From Oceanospirillaceae bacterium (lineage in GTDB: Bacteria > Pseudomonadota > Gammaproteobacteria > Pseudomonadales > Balneatricaceae): DNA of 52,081 nt. Position 1 is the stretch's first letter. Every line of letters begins with the position of its first letter. Of the stretch, positions 34,082 through 43,808 are shown piece by piece. A program made the translations under genes and the position numbers. The notes beneath the pieces are model-generated. The model saw only the letters and a program-made list of their open reading frames with translations. It was not told the origin of the DNA and did not search any database. The stretch spans positions 1-52,081 of the forward strand of contig JABSRA010000027.1 in the NCBI GenBank assembly GCA_013215445.1, given 5' to 3'.

Positions 34082-34375
34082 GTGCTCATCTACAGTCATC
34101 CAAATTCTCTGCTGGTATTTAATGCGAGAAATATTTTGCAGGCCCAGTCTCTCAAAGTGATACTTAAAAATGAATTCTCAGCGGGCGCAGCCGGAGGGCT
34201 GCCTCCCACCGATCATTGGTTAGAGCTCTGGCTGTATGAGGAGAAGCACTTTGTTATGGCCACCAAGTTATTAGCAGAAATGCAAAGCCAAGCCCTGGAA
34301 GAGGACTGGCTTTGTAAACAATGTGGTGAGTTTAACGGGACCAGTTTTGACTGGTGCTGGAATTGTAGTGAATAA
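34082..34375 (+). CDS. DUF2007 protein with C-terminal zinc ribbon
   Basis: The 97 residues join a DUF2007 domain (about 1-68; IYSHPNSLLVFNARNILQAQ, LKNEFSAGAAGGLPPTDHWLELWL), a PII-like small fold labelled putative signal transducing protein, to a zinc ribbon with two CxxC pairs (WLCKQCGEFNGTSFDWCWNCSE). The GTG at 34082 gives the family start (M)LIYSHPN; a TTG one codon earlier is the rival. It lies 12 bases after the PLP enzyme, so it is probably co-translated or co-transcribed, and is convergent with the HD-GYP regulator gene 14 bases on. Function unknown. Confidence 0.85.
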   Translation: MLIYSHPNSLLVFNARNILQAQSLKVILKNEFSAGAAGGLPPTDHWLELWLYEEKHFVMATKLLAEMQSQALEEDWLCKQCGEFNGTSFDWCWNCSE

Positions 34376-34389
34376 AGATATAATTACTA

Positions 34390-35937
34390 CTAGTCTGGAT
34401 CTGAGTGCGCATTTTGAATCTGAATAATAGTCTCAAGATTATCTTCCATTAACTGCACTAATTTGGGTTCAAAATGTGATCCCGATTGCTCGCGTATTAG
34501 TTGCATAGTGTCATCCACCGTCCAAGGTTGCTTGTAACAGCGTTTTGAACACAGGGCATCAAAGACATCAGCGATACCCGTGATCCGTGCAAATATATGA
34601 ATGTCATCACCAACAAGGCCGTTTGGATAGCCAGAACCATCCCATTTTTCATGATGTTGCAAGGCGATAATGGCACCGCTTTGAATAATCGGGCGCTTAG
34701 AGTTGCTAAGCACCTGCGCACCTAGCAGGGAGTGGGTTTTCATTATTTCCCACTCTTCTGGAGTGTGTTTTCCAGGCTTGTTTAAAATGAGATCAGGTAT
34801 GCCTACTTTGCCAATATCATGTAGTGGAGAGGCCAGTTTAATAGCGTATATGTCATCATCCGATAGGCCATACTTTCGAGCTAAAAGCTCACAAATTTTA
34901 GAGACCCGAATAATATGATTTCCGGTTTCTTTAGAGCGGGTTTCAACGGCGCCAGATAACATGGAAATTATTTCAGTTTGTGTCTCTTCAACTTCCTGCC
35001 AAAGTCTCAAGTTTTCATGGGCAATAGCGATATTCTGCACAAATAGTTCAATAAGATTTTTAGCATCGTCGGTGATTAATTTATGAGAGTGCAAATACAG
35101 TAAGCTTTTATGATTGTCATCCGTGGTAAAAGAGACGATAACCTCGTTTCTTTTAATGATGCTGTATCCTGTTTCGGTACTTTTTAACCAATCTTCTAGG
35201 ATAGGTTTTGGTATTGAATCGCTTGGATCTTTGCCAATTAAGCTTTTGTATTCGCCGATAGCGGCAACTACTCTGACTTTTTGCCCTGTCTCTAATGCGG
35301 CGACGCCTGTTGAGTCAACCAGTGCGGCATTAGGTTCGAGATAGAGTAGAGAGGTTAATTGATTTAAAGCACCATTGGTGAACTCGTGCAAATAGCGTTC
35401 TTTAAAGATATGAGAAGAGGCTTTAATGACGCGTTTTAACTCTATTCTATTTTGATTAAGTGCCGATAAATCTCTGAAAGAGCGCAGACCGGAAATAACA
35501 CTGGAGAAGAGTTTTTGCGAGGTGAGTTCGGTTTTGTTTTTGTAATCATTAATATCGTAATCGATGATTACTTGTTTTTCTGGGGCTTGGCCAGGCTGTC
35601 CAGTACGCAATATAATACGGATTAGCGTATTATTCAGCTCTTCTCTAATCCATCTGGTTATCTTCAGGCCTTCAGTGTCTGTTTCCATCACCACATCAAG
35701 TAACACAATAGCTATGTCGTCACGTTCTTTTAGAATGACTTTCGCTTCCCTACCAGAAAGGGCGGAGAGAAAGAAAAGTTCTCGACCTTCGAAACTAATG
35801 TCATCGAGAGCAAAGCGGGTGACATCATGGACAGATTGTTCATCGTCTACAATTAATATATTCCACGGCTTAGCCGCTACGATGTCAGTTTCATTAGATT
35901 GATCTAGCTCAACATCATCAATCAGAAAATCATACAT
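34390..35937 (-). CDS. Response regulator with DUF3369 and HD-GYP domains
   Basis: Likely a phosphorylation-controlled cyclic-di-GMP phosphodiesterase. The 515 residues have a receiver domain (about 25-150; acidic DD at 31-32, phosphoacceptor Asp81 in VLLDVVMETD), a DUF3369 middle domain (about 170-320) of GAF-like type, and a C-terminal HD-GYP domain (about 325-500) with the HD pair in SPLHDIGKVGIPD, HHEKWDGSGYPNG for GYP, and ADVFDAL. These are the residues of active enzymes. No histidine kinase gene is adjacent, so it is an orphan regulator. It is transcribed alone with a 600-base spacer upstream. Confidence 0.92.
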   Translation of the reverse strand: MYDFLIDDVELDQSNETDIVAAKPWNILIVDDEQSVHDVTRFALDDISFEGRELFFLSALSGREAKVILKERDDIAIVLLDVVMETDTEGLKITRWIREELNNTLIRIILRTGQPGQAPEKQVIIDYDINDYKNKTELTSQKLFSSVISGLRSFRDLSALNQNRIELKRVIKASSHIFKERYLHEFTNGALNQLTSLLYLEPNAALVDSTGVAALETGQKVRVVAAIGEYKSLIGKDPSDSIPKPILEDWLKSTETGYSIIKRNEVIVSFTTDDNHKSLLYLHSHKLITDDAKNLIELFVQNIAIAHENLRLWQEVEETQTEIISMLSGAVETRSKETGNHIIRVSKICELLARKYGLSDDDIYAIKLASPLHDIGKVGIPDLILNKPGKHTPEEWEIMKTHSLLGAQVLSNSKRPIIQSGAIIALQHHEKWDGSGYPNGLVGDDIHIFARITGIADVFDALCSKRCYKQPWTVDDTMQLIREQSGSHFEPKLVQLMEDNLETIIQIQNAHSDPD

Positions 35938-36353
35938 TTATAAGCTCCTAAACCTCTCTGCTTTGGACAAGTATTGCCCTAGCTTGCATTCCCTTATGTA
36001 AGCTTGATTAAATATTACCATTAGCCCTGAAATAATCCTATGAGAACAATTATTAATAAACCTAAAGTAAAGGCATAAAATAGGCTGTTATTGTAACAAT
36101 ATAGTACTTAAACAAGTGCCGTACAAGAATAGTAGAATATTTCGGTGAAGCCAGTGTAAAAGAATATACCTAAAATACGGAGCTATGGAAGTAGCGACGC
36201 ACGCATTAATAGACAGCCTCATTATCTTCATATTAATGAATAAAATATTAATATCAAGCATTTTTGTATGCAAATAGCAGGCTGAAAAGAGATATAAAAA
36301 TTTGATTTAAAAGTTAATTTTATATATTTTTGTGTAAAATCAACTTTTCAATA

Positions 36354-36381
36354 TTGACCAAACGGAAAAGGTGTATATAAT
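36354..36381 (+). promoter_or_regulatory. Sigma-70 promoter of the cold-shock gene
   Basis: TTGACC (36354-36359) and a perfect TATAAT (36376-36381) are separated by 16 bases. A start near 36388 gives a leader of about 150 bases, close to the long leaders known for cspA-type genes. Confidence 0.72.
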
Positions 36382-36486
36382 TCACCTAGCTAGAAAATAA
36401 GTTTCATATTTATGTGCATCACGATGTCCTGTTTTTTCATGCCTCGTCATGAATTCATAAGTAATAGCAAAATTTTCGGCCTACAG

Positions 36487-36505
36487 CCTTAATATGTAAT
36501 TAAGG
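36487..36505 (+). other. Leader hairpin before the cold-shock start
   Basis: CCTTAAT-ATGTA-ATTAAGG is a perfect 7-bp stem 32 bases upstream of the start codon, inside the expected leader. AAAGGA at about 36525-36530 is the ribosome site. Leaders of cspA-type genes refold with temperature; a similar role here is inferred. Confidence 0.45.
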
Positions 36506-36537
36506 TATCACTTACTCTTGAATGAAAGGATTTTCAT

Positions 36538-36744
36538 ATGTCTACTACAACTGGTACTGTTAAATGGTTCAATGAAACTAAAGGTTTTGGTTTTATCGAG
36601 CAAGAATCAGGTCCAGACGTTTTCGCTCACTTCAGCGCTATTGCTGGTGACGGATTTAAAACTCTAGCTGAAGGCCAAAAAGTTCAGTTCACAGTTTCTC
36701 AAGGACAGAAAGGTCCTCAAGCTGAGAACATTGTTGCTATCTAA
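36538..36744 (+). CDS. Cold-shock domain protein, CspA family
   Basis: Small RNA-binding chaperone (68 residues) with a single OB-fold cold-shock domain. The two RNA-binding motifs are intact: KGFGFIE (RNP1 type) and DVFAHFSAI (RNP2 type), with the family start [15 protein letters not shown]. Length and composition are typical. It has its own promoter, a long leader and a strong terminator, so it is a single-gene unit. Whether it is cold-induced cannot be read from the sequence. Confidence 0.95.
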   Translation: MSTTTGTVKWFNETKGFGFIEQESGPDVFAHFSAIAGDGFKTLAEGQKVQFTVSQGQKGPQAENIVAI

Positions 36745-36773
36745 TTAGTCAACAGAGCAGCCCCTAATCGGGC

Positions 36774-36807
36774 AAAAAGGGGTGTGTTTTCGAACATACC
36801 CTTTTTT
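36774..36807. terminator. Bidirectional terminator between the csp and NYN genes
   Basis: AAAAAGGGGTGTGTT, loop TTCG, AACATACCCTTTTTT forms a long stem with one G-T pair and one bulged G. The T run follows on the plus strand and a T5 run follows on the minus strand, so both converging genes (cold-shock and NYN) can use it. Confidence 0.85.
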
Positions 36808-36815
36808 CGTTGTGC

Positions 36816-37289
36816 TTAGAGTAAATGTTCCGGCAATATTTCTGTGTATGTATCACAGCTGTCAATCAGGCTTTTGGCGGTTAATTTAGCGACAGAGTGA
36901 ACTTCTGTAATGACTTGCTGAAATTGACTAATATGTGATAATAAAATATCAAAATCGCCGTCCCCTGATAATAATATTATTTTATCTACCTCTCTCGATT
37001 TTTCCATTATATCCACAGTAATGCCCACATCCCAATCCCCTTTGGCGCTTCCATCAGACCTCTGTATATAAGGTTTTAATTTTATCTTGAAGCCAATATG
37101 GCGCAGTGCTGATTGAAATTTTTGCTGGCCTAGGTCTCCACTATCTATGGCATAAGCAGTGGCGGAAACGATATCGTTTTGCAGCGCGCAAGCTCTCCAG
37201 AATTCTCGATAATTGAAGGATCGATGGTAAGTTTCTTTAGTGGTGTAATAGATATTTTGTACGTCGACAAAAATGGCGGTTTTATGCAT
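36816..37289 (-). CDS. NYN domain protein (LabA/DUF88, PIN-like nuclease)
   Basis: The 157 residues fit the NYN family of PIN-like RNases. Four acidic patches that bind metal are in place: FVDVQNIYY at the start, AIDSGD, GDWDVGITVDIME and LLSGDGDFDILLSHI. LabA/DUF88 proteins are mostly untested; some degrade RNA. I choose the ATG at 37289, just after AAAAGAG; an ATG one codon earlier and a longer 173-residue form starting at 37337 are possible. The gene is single and ends at the shared terminator with the cold-shock gene. Confidence 0.85.
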   Translation of the reverse strand: MHKTAIFVDVQNIYYTTKETYHRSFNYREFWRACALQNDIVSATAYAIDSGDLGQQKFQSALRHIGFKIKLKPYIQRSDGSAKGDWDVGITVDIMEKSREVDKIILLSGDGDFDILLSHISQFQQVITEVHSVAKLTAKSLIDSCDTYTEILPEHLL

Positions 37290-37615
37290 CATGAGCTCTT
37301 TTCGTAGGGGCATTGTTATTTGAAGTGAGTTTGTCATTAATCGTCAGCAGACGATAGCAAATTATCTGGAAATCTTAAATCAACACCAATCTCCAGTCTC
37401 GGCTAATAGCCCTTTAAATAGAGAAGCTCTAATGTTGATGCAGTGGATGGCTTTGCATAGCAGCATAAAACCTTATGATGGGAGCGTCAGACATGGCAGT
37501 AACCAGCAGCATATACCTGGTGATTACTTTTCATGCCATCTATGCTTGAACAGCACATTGCTTATAATCGTGTCCATAATCGCTCAAGACTTGGAGTTGG
37601 TCCCGAGCGATTAAT
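37290..37615. other. Spacer between the NYN gene and the transporter operon
   Basis: Holds the promoter of the NYN gene and the end of the leftward transporter unit. I see no gene; a 60-codon open frame at 37432-37614 has no ribosome site or recognisable product. No clear terminator for the transporter operon is found here. Confidence 0.45.
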
Positions 37616-38299
37616 TTATCTAGTTTCTAGAGATAGTCTCTTCTCTGCAGATGAGACGGCGATGGTAATTATATAATTGAGCGCTAGATAAAATGCACCC
37701 GCTATAATGAGCGGTTCAAAAGGACTAAAATAGTCTGAGGAGATTTCCTTGTAGACACCTGTCATATCCATGATGGTAATAGTACTGGCGAGGGAGGTGG
37801 ATTTAACCATTAGAATTACTTCATTGCCATAGCCGGGCAGTGCTTGGCGCATCGCCAACGGAAAGGTGATCCGTCTAAAGAGCTGAATGGTACTCATACC
37901 GCAGGCTTTCCCTGCCTCCAAAAGCCCCAGTGATACAGATTGTATGCCGCCACGAATAATCTCACTGGTATAGGCCCCAGTGTTTAAGGTCAGGGATAAA
38001 ATAGCACAAAACCAGGGTTCTTTGAAAAACTGCCACAGTCCGATGCTATCTAATTCGTCTCTGAATTGCCCTGAACCATAATAGATCAGAAACATCTGGA
38101 TAAGCAGTGGGGTAGATCTAAATATATAGACAAAGATGTAGGCGGGTTTGTTCAAAAAATTATGGCGACTTAAGCGACTTAGTGCGACGATCACTGCGAG
38201 AAAGAATCCAAAAAATAGTGAAATACTGACCAGCGCGATAGTGACTGGTAGAGCTTGAGCGATAGCAGGTATCGATTCTTTAATTATATCAATATCCAT
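37616..38299 (-). CDS. aotM: Amino-acid ABC transporter permease (AotM/HisM type)
   Basis: Inner-membrane half of an arginine/ornithine/histidine-type importer. The 227 residues have about five spans, the permease signature GAYTSEIIRGGIQSVSLGLLEAGKACGMS (EAA loop that meets the ATPase) and the HisM-like run YIFVYIFRSTPLLIQMFLIYYG. Its ATG follows directly on the stop of the other permease gene, with AAGGAA ahead, so the two are translated together. The pairing with AotQ, the AotJ-like binding protein, and an AotO-like gene in the neighbouring unit supports the Aot name; the exact substrate among basic amino acids is not provable. Confidence 0.86.
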   Translation of the reverse strand: MDIDIIKESIPAIAQALPVTIALVSISLFFGFFLAVIVALSRLSRHNFLNKPAYIFVYIFRSTPLLIQMFLIYYGSGQFRDELDSIGLWQFFKEPWFCAILSLTLNTGAYTSEIIRGGIQSVSLGLLEAGKACGMSTIQLFRRITFPLAMRQALPGYGNEVILMVKSTSLASTITIMDMTGVYKEISSDYFSPFEPLIIAGAFYLALNYIITIAVSSAEKRLSLETR

Positions 38300-39010
38300 T
38301 TATGAGTTCCTTACGCCACGATTGGACCACTTCTCTATGGATAGGTAGCCTCTGTCTGAGATAAAGGCCAGCCCTAAAAACAGCACCAAGCCCATCAGGA
38401 AAAAAGTAAAAGGTTGTTTTTCGCTGCCGGCACCAATCTGTGCAATGCGCACTATCTCAGCCAGACCGATAACGGATATCAGCGACGTTTCTTTAAGGGT
38501 TAATTGCCATACATTTCCGAGACCAGGCAGTGCAAAGCGGACCACTTGGGGAAATAAAATGCGTCGAAGTCTGGTGCTGGTGTTCATTCCTATCGCCTTA
38601 GCTGCTTCAATAGTGCCAACAGGTACTGCCAGTACGGCGCCGCGAATGACTTCAGTAGAATAGGCTCCAGAGCTAAGTCCGATGCAGAGCACGCCCATTA
38701 AAAAGATCGGTAGTTCTATATATTCTGTATAGTTAAAGGCGCCTTTAGCGATGGACATTAGCAAGCTGTTGCCACCGTAAAAGATCAAATAGATGATTAG
38801 TAATTCAGGGATGCCACGAATAATAGTGGTATAACCATTAGCGAGCGCTCTTAAGGTTCTATATTTACTAAGTTTCATCGCTGTTGCGCCCACAGCTAGA
38901 ACAATGCCAAATGCAAATGAACACAAAGCGACTGAGATAGTAATGAGTGTCGCATAAAAAAACTCGTCACCCCAGCCGTCTGCGCCCCAGCTTAAAATAG
39001 TTAAATCCAA
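38300..39010 (-). CDS. aotQ: Amino-acid ABC transporter permease (AotQ/HisQ type)
   Basis: The second inner-membrane subunit of the basic amino-acid importer. The 236 residues show five spans, YTTIIRGIPELLIIYLIFYGGN (HisQ pattern) and the coupling loop GAYSTEVIRGAVLAVPVGTIEAAKAIGMN. The gene lies 105 bases after the binding-protein gene and abuts aotM. It is clearly a paralogue of its neighbour, as usual for HisQM-type pairs. Confidence 0.86.
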   Translation of the reverse strand: MDLTILSWGADGWGDEFFYATLITISVALCSFAFGIVLAVGATAMKLSKYRTLRALANGYTTIIRGIPELLIIYLIFYGGNSLLMSIAKGAFNYTEYIELPIFLMGVLCIGLSSGAYSTEVIRGAVLAVPVGTIEAAKAIGMNTSTRLRRILFPQVVRFALPGLGNVWQLTLKETSLISVIGLAEIVRIAQIGAGSEKQPFTFFLMGLVLFLGLAFISDRGYLSIEKWSNRGVRNS

Positions 39011-39115
39011 AGGAGTACCTGAATGTCAGTTGATGTAATAAGAGTCATTATAAAGCCACCACTAAAAAGTAGGCCATAAAACTGGCCTACGGGCGGTGCT
39101 TAACTGGTGTCGCGG

Positions 39116-39952
39116 TTATTTGGTTGAAGCGTCAAAACCAAACCACTTCATGGCAATTTTAGAAACAGTGCCATCTGCAATAGCCGCGTTGATAGCCACG
39201 CTAAATTTATCGGCGAGCGCTTGATCATCTTTACGCAGACCTAGGCCAACTCCTGCTCCGAAAGGGCCCTCTGAGAATCCTGGACCTATCGCTAGGAAAT
39301 CTTTACCTTCTTCCTTTTGGAAGAGAGGGTGCCAGTAGCTCATCGCGGCAAAAGCAACATCAACGCGACCGGATTGTAGATCTAGATCCAGTTGCTCTTG
39401 AGTGGCGTAAGTGCGAATAGTTATGTCGCTTTTTAAATATTCTTTTAGGAAGTTTAGATGAATAGTGCCTTTTTGAACACCAATAGTTTTTCCTTTAAGC
39501 GCGGCAATAGTTGCATCCAGGGCTTTTTGTTCAGCTTCGTCTAAATTCGCCAGCGATATTTTAGCAGCTCCAACGGTGAAGCTAGCTAGAGCGGATTTCT
39601 TGTCGACAACAAATACAGCAGGGCTAGCGGCGTATGAGCGAGTAAAGGTGATTTTCTTTTTACGCTTGTCAGTAATTGACATACCAGCCATGATGACATC
39701 AAATTTACCGGCTTTTAGAGAGGGGATAATGCCTTCCCAAGGTGTTTGTTCCATAGTGCACTCAAGCTTAGCGCGCAGGCAGAGATCTTTATAGAGGTCT
39801 ATTTCAAATCCTTCAAGTGTGCCGGCACTGTTAAGTGCATTCCAAGGGGGGTAAGCCCCTTCAGTGGCAATTCTTACGATGTCTCCTGCCTGTGCGGCAC
39901 CAGAGACTAATGTTACAGCTGTGAGAGCGGCTGTCGCCAACATTTTTTTCAT
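39116..39952 (-). CDS. aotJ: Periplasmic basic amino-acid-binding protein (AotJ/HisJ type)
   Basis: Captures the amino acid in the periplasm and delivers it to the AotQM permease. The 278 residues begin with a signal peptide (MKKMLATAALTAVTLVSGAAQA, cut near A22-G23). The mature part starts IVRIATEGAYPPWNALNSAGTLEGFEIDL and has GMSITDKRKKKITFTRSYAASPAVFV, features of the LAO/HisJ family. I choose the ATG at 39952 with GGAT seven bases ahead, which gives a normal signal peptide; an ATG four codons earlier is possible. It is the first gene of the leftward unit. Confidence 0.88.
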   Translation of the reverse strand: MKKMLATAALTAVTLVSGAAQAGDIVRIATEGAYPPWNALNSAGTLEGFEIDLYKDLCLRAKLECTMEQTPWEGIIPSLKAGKFDVIMAGMSITDKRKKKITFTRSYAASPAVFVVDKKSALASFTVGAAKISLANLDEAEQKALDATIAALKGKTIGVQKGTIHLNFLKEYLKSDITIRTYATQEQLDLDLQSGRVDVAFAAMSYWHPLFQKEEGKDFLAIGPGFSEGPFGAGVGLGLRKDDQALADKFSVAINAAIADGTVSKIAMKWFGFDASTK

Positions 39953-40297
39953 GCTTACATCCATAAAGTTAATTATTTTTATAAAGAGTATTTGCCGATA
40001 GATGGTACTTTATTGGCAGACTACCCATATATTCACCGGCTATACTACAATTTATTTCAATCCCCCTATACGGCTTAAATGATCTTATTTTTAGATATAG
40101 CGACATTTACTTAAACGAAAGTAAACAGGCTGGCTAGTATATAAACAACCTTATGTTATGTTTCCCTCGGGATTAAAATAGCGGACAAGAAGGGTGGAAT
40201 TAGCTAGATTTGCTCGTTCACTCCAGTTAGTCTAATTTTTTAATATCCCATAATAAAAGTGTAATGAGCGACCGGTTCATTCAATAAGAGCTAAATT
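39953..40297. other. Divergent control region of the two transporter units
   Basis: AT-rich spacer that must hold the promoters of the binding protein/permease unit (left) and of the ATPase/hydrolase unit (right). I find no clear palindromic ARG-box type operator, and no gene. Confidence 0.45.
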
Positions 40298-41071
40298 ATG
40301 TCCGAAAAAAAGATCGCAATTAACGTCAGTAACATCCATAAAACCTTTGGTGACCTTGAAGTGCTTAAAGGTATTGATCTGCAAGCTAGGGAGGGTGATG
40401 TGATCTCCATAATCGGCTCGAGTGGCTCTGGTAAGAGTACCTTTTTAAGATGTATCAATATGCTAGAAAACCCGACGGAAGGTAGTATTGAGATTAGTGG
40501 CGAAAAGCTAAAACTCAGCCGAAACAAAGTGGGTGATCTGGAAGCCAGTGATCACAAGCAATTAGAAAAGGTACGGCAAAAATTAGGATTTGTCTTTCAA
40601 AATTTTAATTTGTGGCCCCATATGACCGTACTAGAAAATATCATTGAAGGGCCGGTCTTGGTATTAAAGAAAAGTAGAGAAGAGGCGGTGGCCTACGCTG
40701 AACAATTAATGGAAAGAGTCGGTTTGACCGATAAGAGAGATGTGTACCCGAGTATGTTATCTGGGGGGCAGCAGCAGAGAGTATCTATCGCCAGAGCGTT
40801 GGCCATGGATCCAGAGGTGATGTTATTCGATGAGCCAACTTCTGCCTTAGATCCTGAACTAGTCGGCGAAGTGTTAAAAGTAATCCGCGATTTAGCAGAA
40901 GAGGGTCGTACTATGTTGATAGTCACCCATGAAATGAAATTTGCGCGTGAAGTGTCTAATAAAGTGATGTTTTTGCATCAGGGAAAAATTGAAGAATTTG
41001 GCGCGCCAGAGGAAGTGTTTGGCAATCCAAAATCATTGCGCTGCAAAGAATTTTTGTCATCTGTTTTTTAA
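40298..41071 (+). CDS. aotP: Amino-acid ABC transporter ATP-binding protein (AotP/HisP type)
   Basis: ATPase that drives the AotQM permease. The 257 residues show Walker [10 protein letters not shown] (40-48), Q-loop region [13 protein letters not shown], signature LSGGQQQR, Walker [15 protein letters not shown] and the switch His in IVTHEM. The insertion [20 protein letters not shown] is typical of HisP-like ATPases. It is divergent from the other transporter genes and is followed by the AotO-like gene after 79 bases. AAGAG lies ahead of the ATG. Confidence 0.9.
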   Translation: MSEKKIAINVSNIHKTFGDLEVLKGIDLQAREGDVISIIGSSGSGKSTFLRCINMLENPTEGSIEISGEKLKLSRNKVGDLEASDHKQLEKVRQKLGFVFQNFNLWPHMTVLENIIEGPVLVLKKSREEAVAYAEQLMERVGLTDKRDVYPSMLSGGQQQRVSIARALAMDPEVMLFDEPTSALDPELVGEVLKVIRDLAEEGRTMLIVTHEMKFAREVSNKVMFLHQGKIEEFGAPEEVFGNPKSLRCKEFLSSVF

Positions 41072-41089
41072 GACTAAATATTTAATGAT

Positions 41090-41119
41090 CTCTATCGATT
41101 TTGGTTTTTATCGGTAGAG
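41090..41119 (+). other. Hairpin between aotP and the AotO-like gene
   Basis: CTCTATCGAT and ATCGGTAGAG pair over 10 bp (one G-T pair) around a T-rich loop. No T run follows, so it may be an mRNA-stabilising or attenuating hairpin rather than a full terminator. Confidence 0.4.
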
Positions 41120-41150
41120 CGACAACCACAATACGGTTACAGGAAACGAC

Positions 41151-42266
41151 GTGTCACATAAGGTTACAAGAATTGACTTGAAATGTTCAAGTCCCGGTAC
41201 CTCTAGATTTTTAACCGTGCATAAATTTATCGGTGCCGCTGCGGGGCCAAAAATTTACTTGCAAGCAGCGCTGCATGCTGATGAATGGCCGGGATTACTT
41301 GCCTTGCAGCATTTATTGCCAGCATTAATTGAGTTGGACAATCGCGGTCAATTGCTAGGTGAGATAATATTGGTCCCCTATGCAAACCCAATAGGCATGG
41401 ATCAGAAGATCAATGGGGTAGTGTTAGGGCGTCAATCTTTTAGTGCTGAGGGAAACTTCAATCGACATTGGCCTGATTTATCGGCCGTCGTTGCTCAATT
41501 ATTATCCAGCAATGAGGCAGCCACAGTATCCGAGATAAAGCAGGCTTTACGTGAGGCTGTTCAACAGCTACCCACGCAAACCCCACTTAAGCATTTAAAA
41601 GCTACCTTGTTATCACTGTCTATTGATGCCGATATCGTGTTGGATTTGCATTGCGACTCTCAAGCTTTGCTGCATCTTTACAGTAATTTTCGACATGTCA
41701 AACAAGCTGAAACCTTGGCTAAACATTTGCGGATCCCCGTGCTGTTGCTGGAGGATGAGCCTGGCGTGACCCCTTTTGATGCCGCACATATATTGCCCTG
41801 GTTAACCGTGGCGGAAAAAATCAATCACAGTTGCTTTTCTGCCACGGTAGAGTTGCGTGGTTTCGCGGATGTTAACGATGAATTTGCGGCGCAAGACGCG
41901 AGAGGATTACTCTCTTACCTGTCATCTCAAGGCCTGATAGCGGGTGAACTTTATCCGGTGGAGCCTTTTGCGGTGTCTAGTACTGAATTAACCGCTGTCG
42001 ATGCAGTAATGGCGCCGTGCACCGGCATTATCTGCTGGCAGGTCGCGCTGGGAGAGGCGGTGGTAAAGGGGCAGTTAATTGCCGAAATAGTTGATTTGAC
42101 CGCCGCTAACCCCGTTGCAGGTCGCACCGCTGTTTATAGTAAAACGTCTGGTGTTTTATTCGCGATGGGCATGGCCAAACTGGTGACTGTCGGTGAGAAT
42201 GTGGCTAAAATTGCCGGGACTGAAAAGTTCGATCGTAAAGCGGGGGAGCAGTTGCTTTCGTTATAG
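41151..42266 (+). CDS. aotO: AotO-like succinylglutamate desuccinylase/aspartoacylase family protein
   Basis: The 371 residues belong to the zinc-dependent M14-like desuccinylase/aspartoacylase family. The metal residues His and Glu in ALHADEWPG (42-45) and His in LDLHCDSQ are visible, and TVELRGFADVND may carry the catalytic Glu. The C-terminal part (GIICWQVALGEAVVKGQLIAEI) resembles a lipoyl/biotinyl-like barrel, as in related proteins. In Pseudomonas the aotO gene sits within the arginine/ornithine transport operon and has no proven enzymatic role. A GTG start follows GGAAACGAC. It is the second and last gene of the rightward unit. Confidence 0.82.
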   Translation: MSHKVTRIDLKCSSPGTSRFLTVHKFIGAAAGPKIYLQAALHADEWPGLLALQHLLPALIELDNRGQLLGEIILVPYANPIGMDQKINGVVLGRQSFSAEGNFNRHWPDLSAVVAQLLSSNEAATVSEIKQALREAVQQLPTQTPLKHLKATLLSLSIDADIVLDLHCDSQALLHLYSNFRHVKQAETLAKHLRIPVLLLEDEPGVTPFDAAHILPWLTVAEKINHSCFSATVELRGFADVNDEFAAQDARGLLSYLSSQGLIAGELYPVEPFAVSSTELTAVDAVMAPCTGIICWQVALGEAVVKGQLIAEIVDLTAANPVAGRTAVYSKTSGVLFAMGMAKLVTVGENVAKIAGTEKFDRKAGEQLLSL

Positions 42267-42272
42267 GGCTAT

Positions 42273-42299
42273 TGTGCTAGTTGCAGGACAACTAGCACA
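42273..42299. other. Perfect hairpin between the converging aotO and purB genes
   Basis: TGTGCTAGTTG-CAGGA-CAACTAGCACA is a perfect 11-bp inverted repeat between the two stop codons. It lacks a T run on either side; by position it may still act as a bidirectional stop or as an end-protecting hairpin. Confidence 0.55.
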
Positions 42300-42314
42300 T
42301 CATCGACTGCTTAA

Positions 42315-43757
<1,443 letters not shown>

Positions 43758-43808
43758 TTATGGCGTTAACAGTAATAGTTGCCCTGTTTAAATGGTTGTC
43801 GCTACCTA

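Larger units (their letters stand above)
35938..36537. other. Spacer between the HD-GYP gene and the cold-shock gene
   Basis: Very AT-rich 600-base spacer between divergent genes. Its right part carries the cold-shock promoter (36354-36381) and a leader of about 150 bases. The left part (35938-36350) holds the HD-GYP promoter and no gene that I can recognise. Confidence 0.6.

Noticed and set aside
37432..37614. 60-codon plus-strand frame beside the transporter operon
   Set aside because: No ribosome site and no recognisable product; it lies in a normal spacer.
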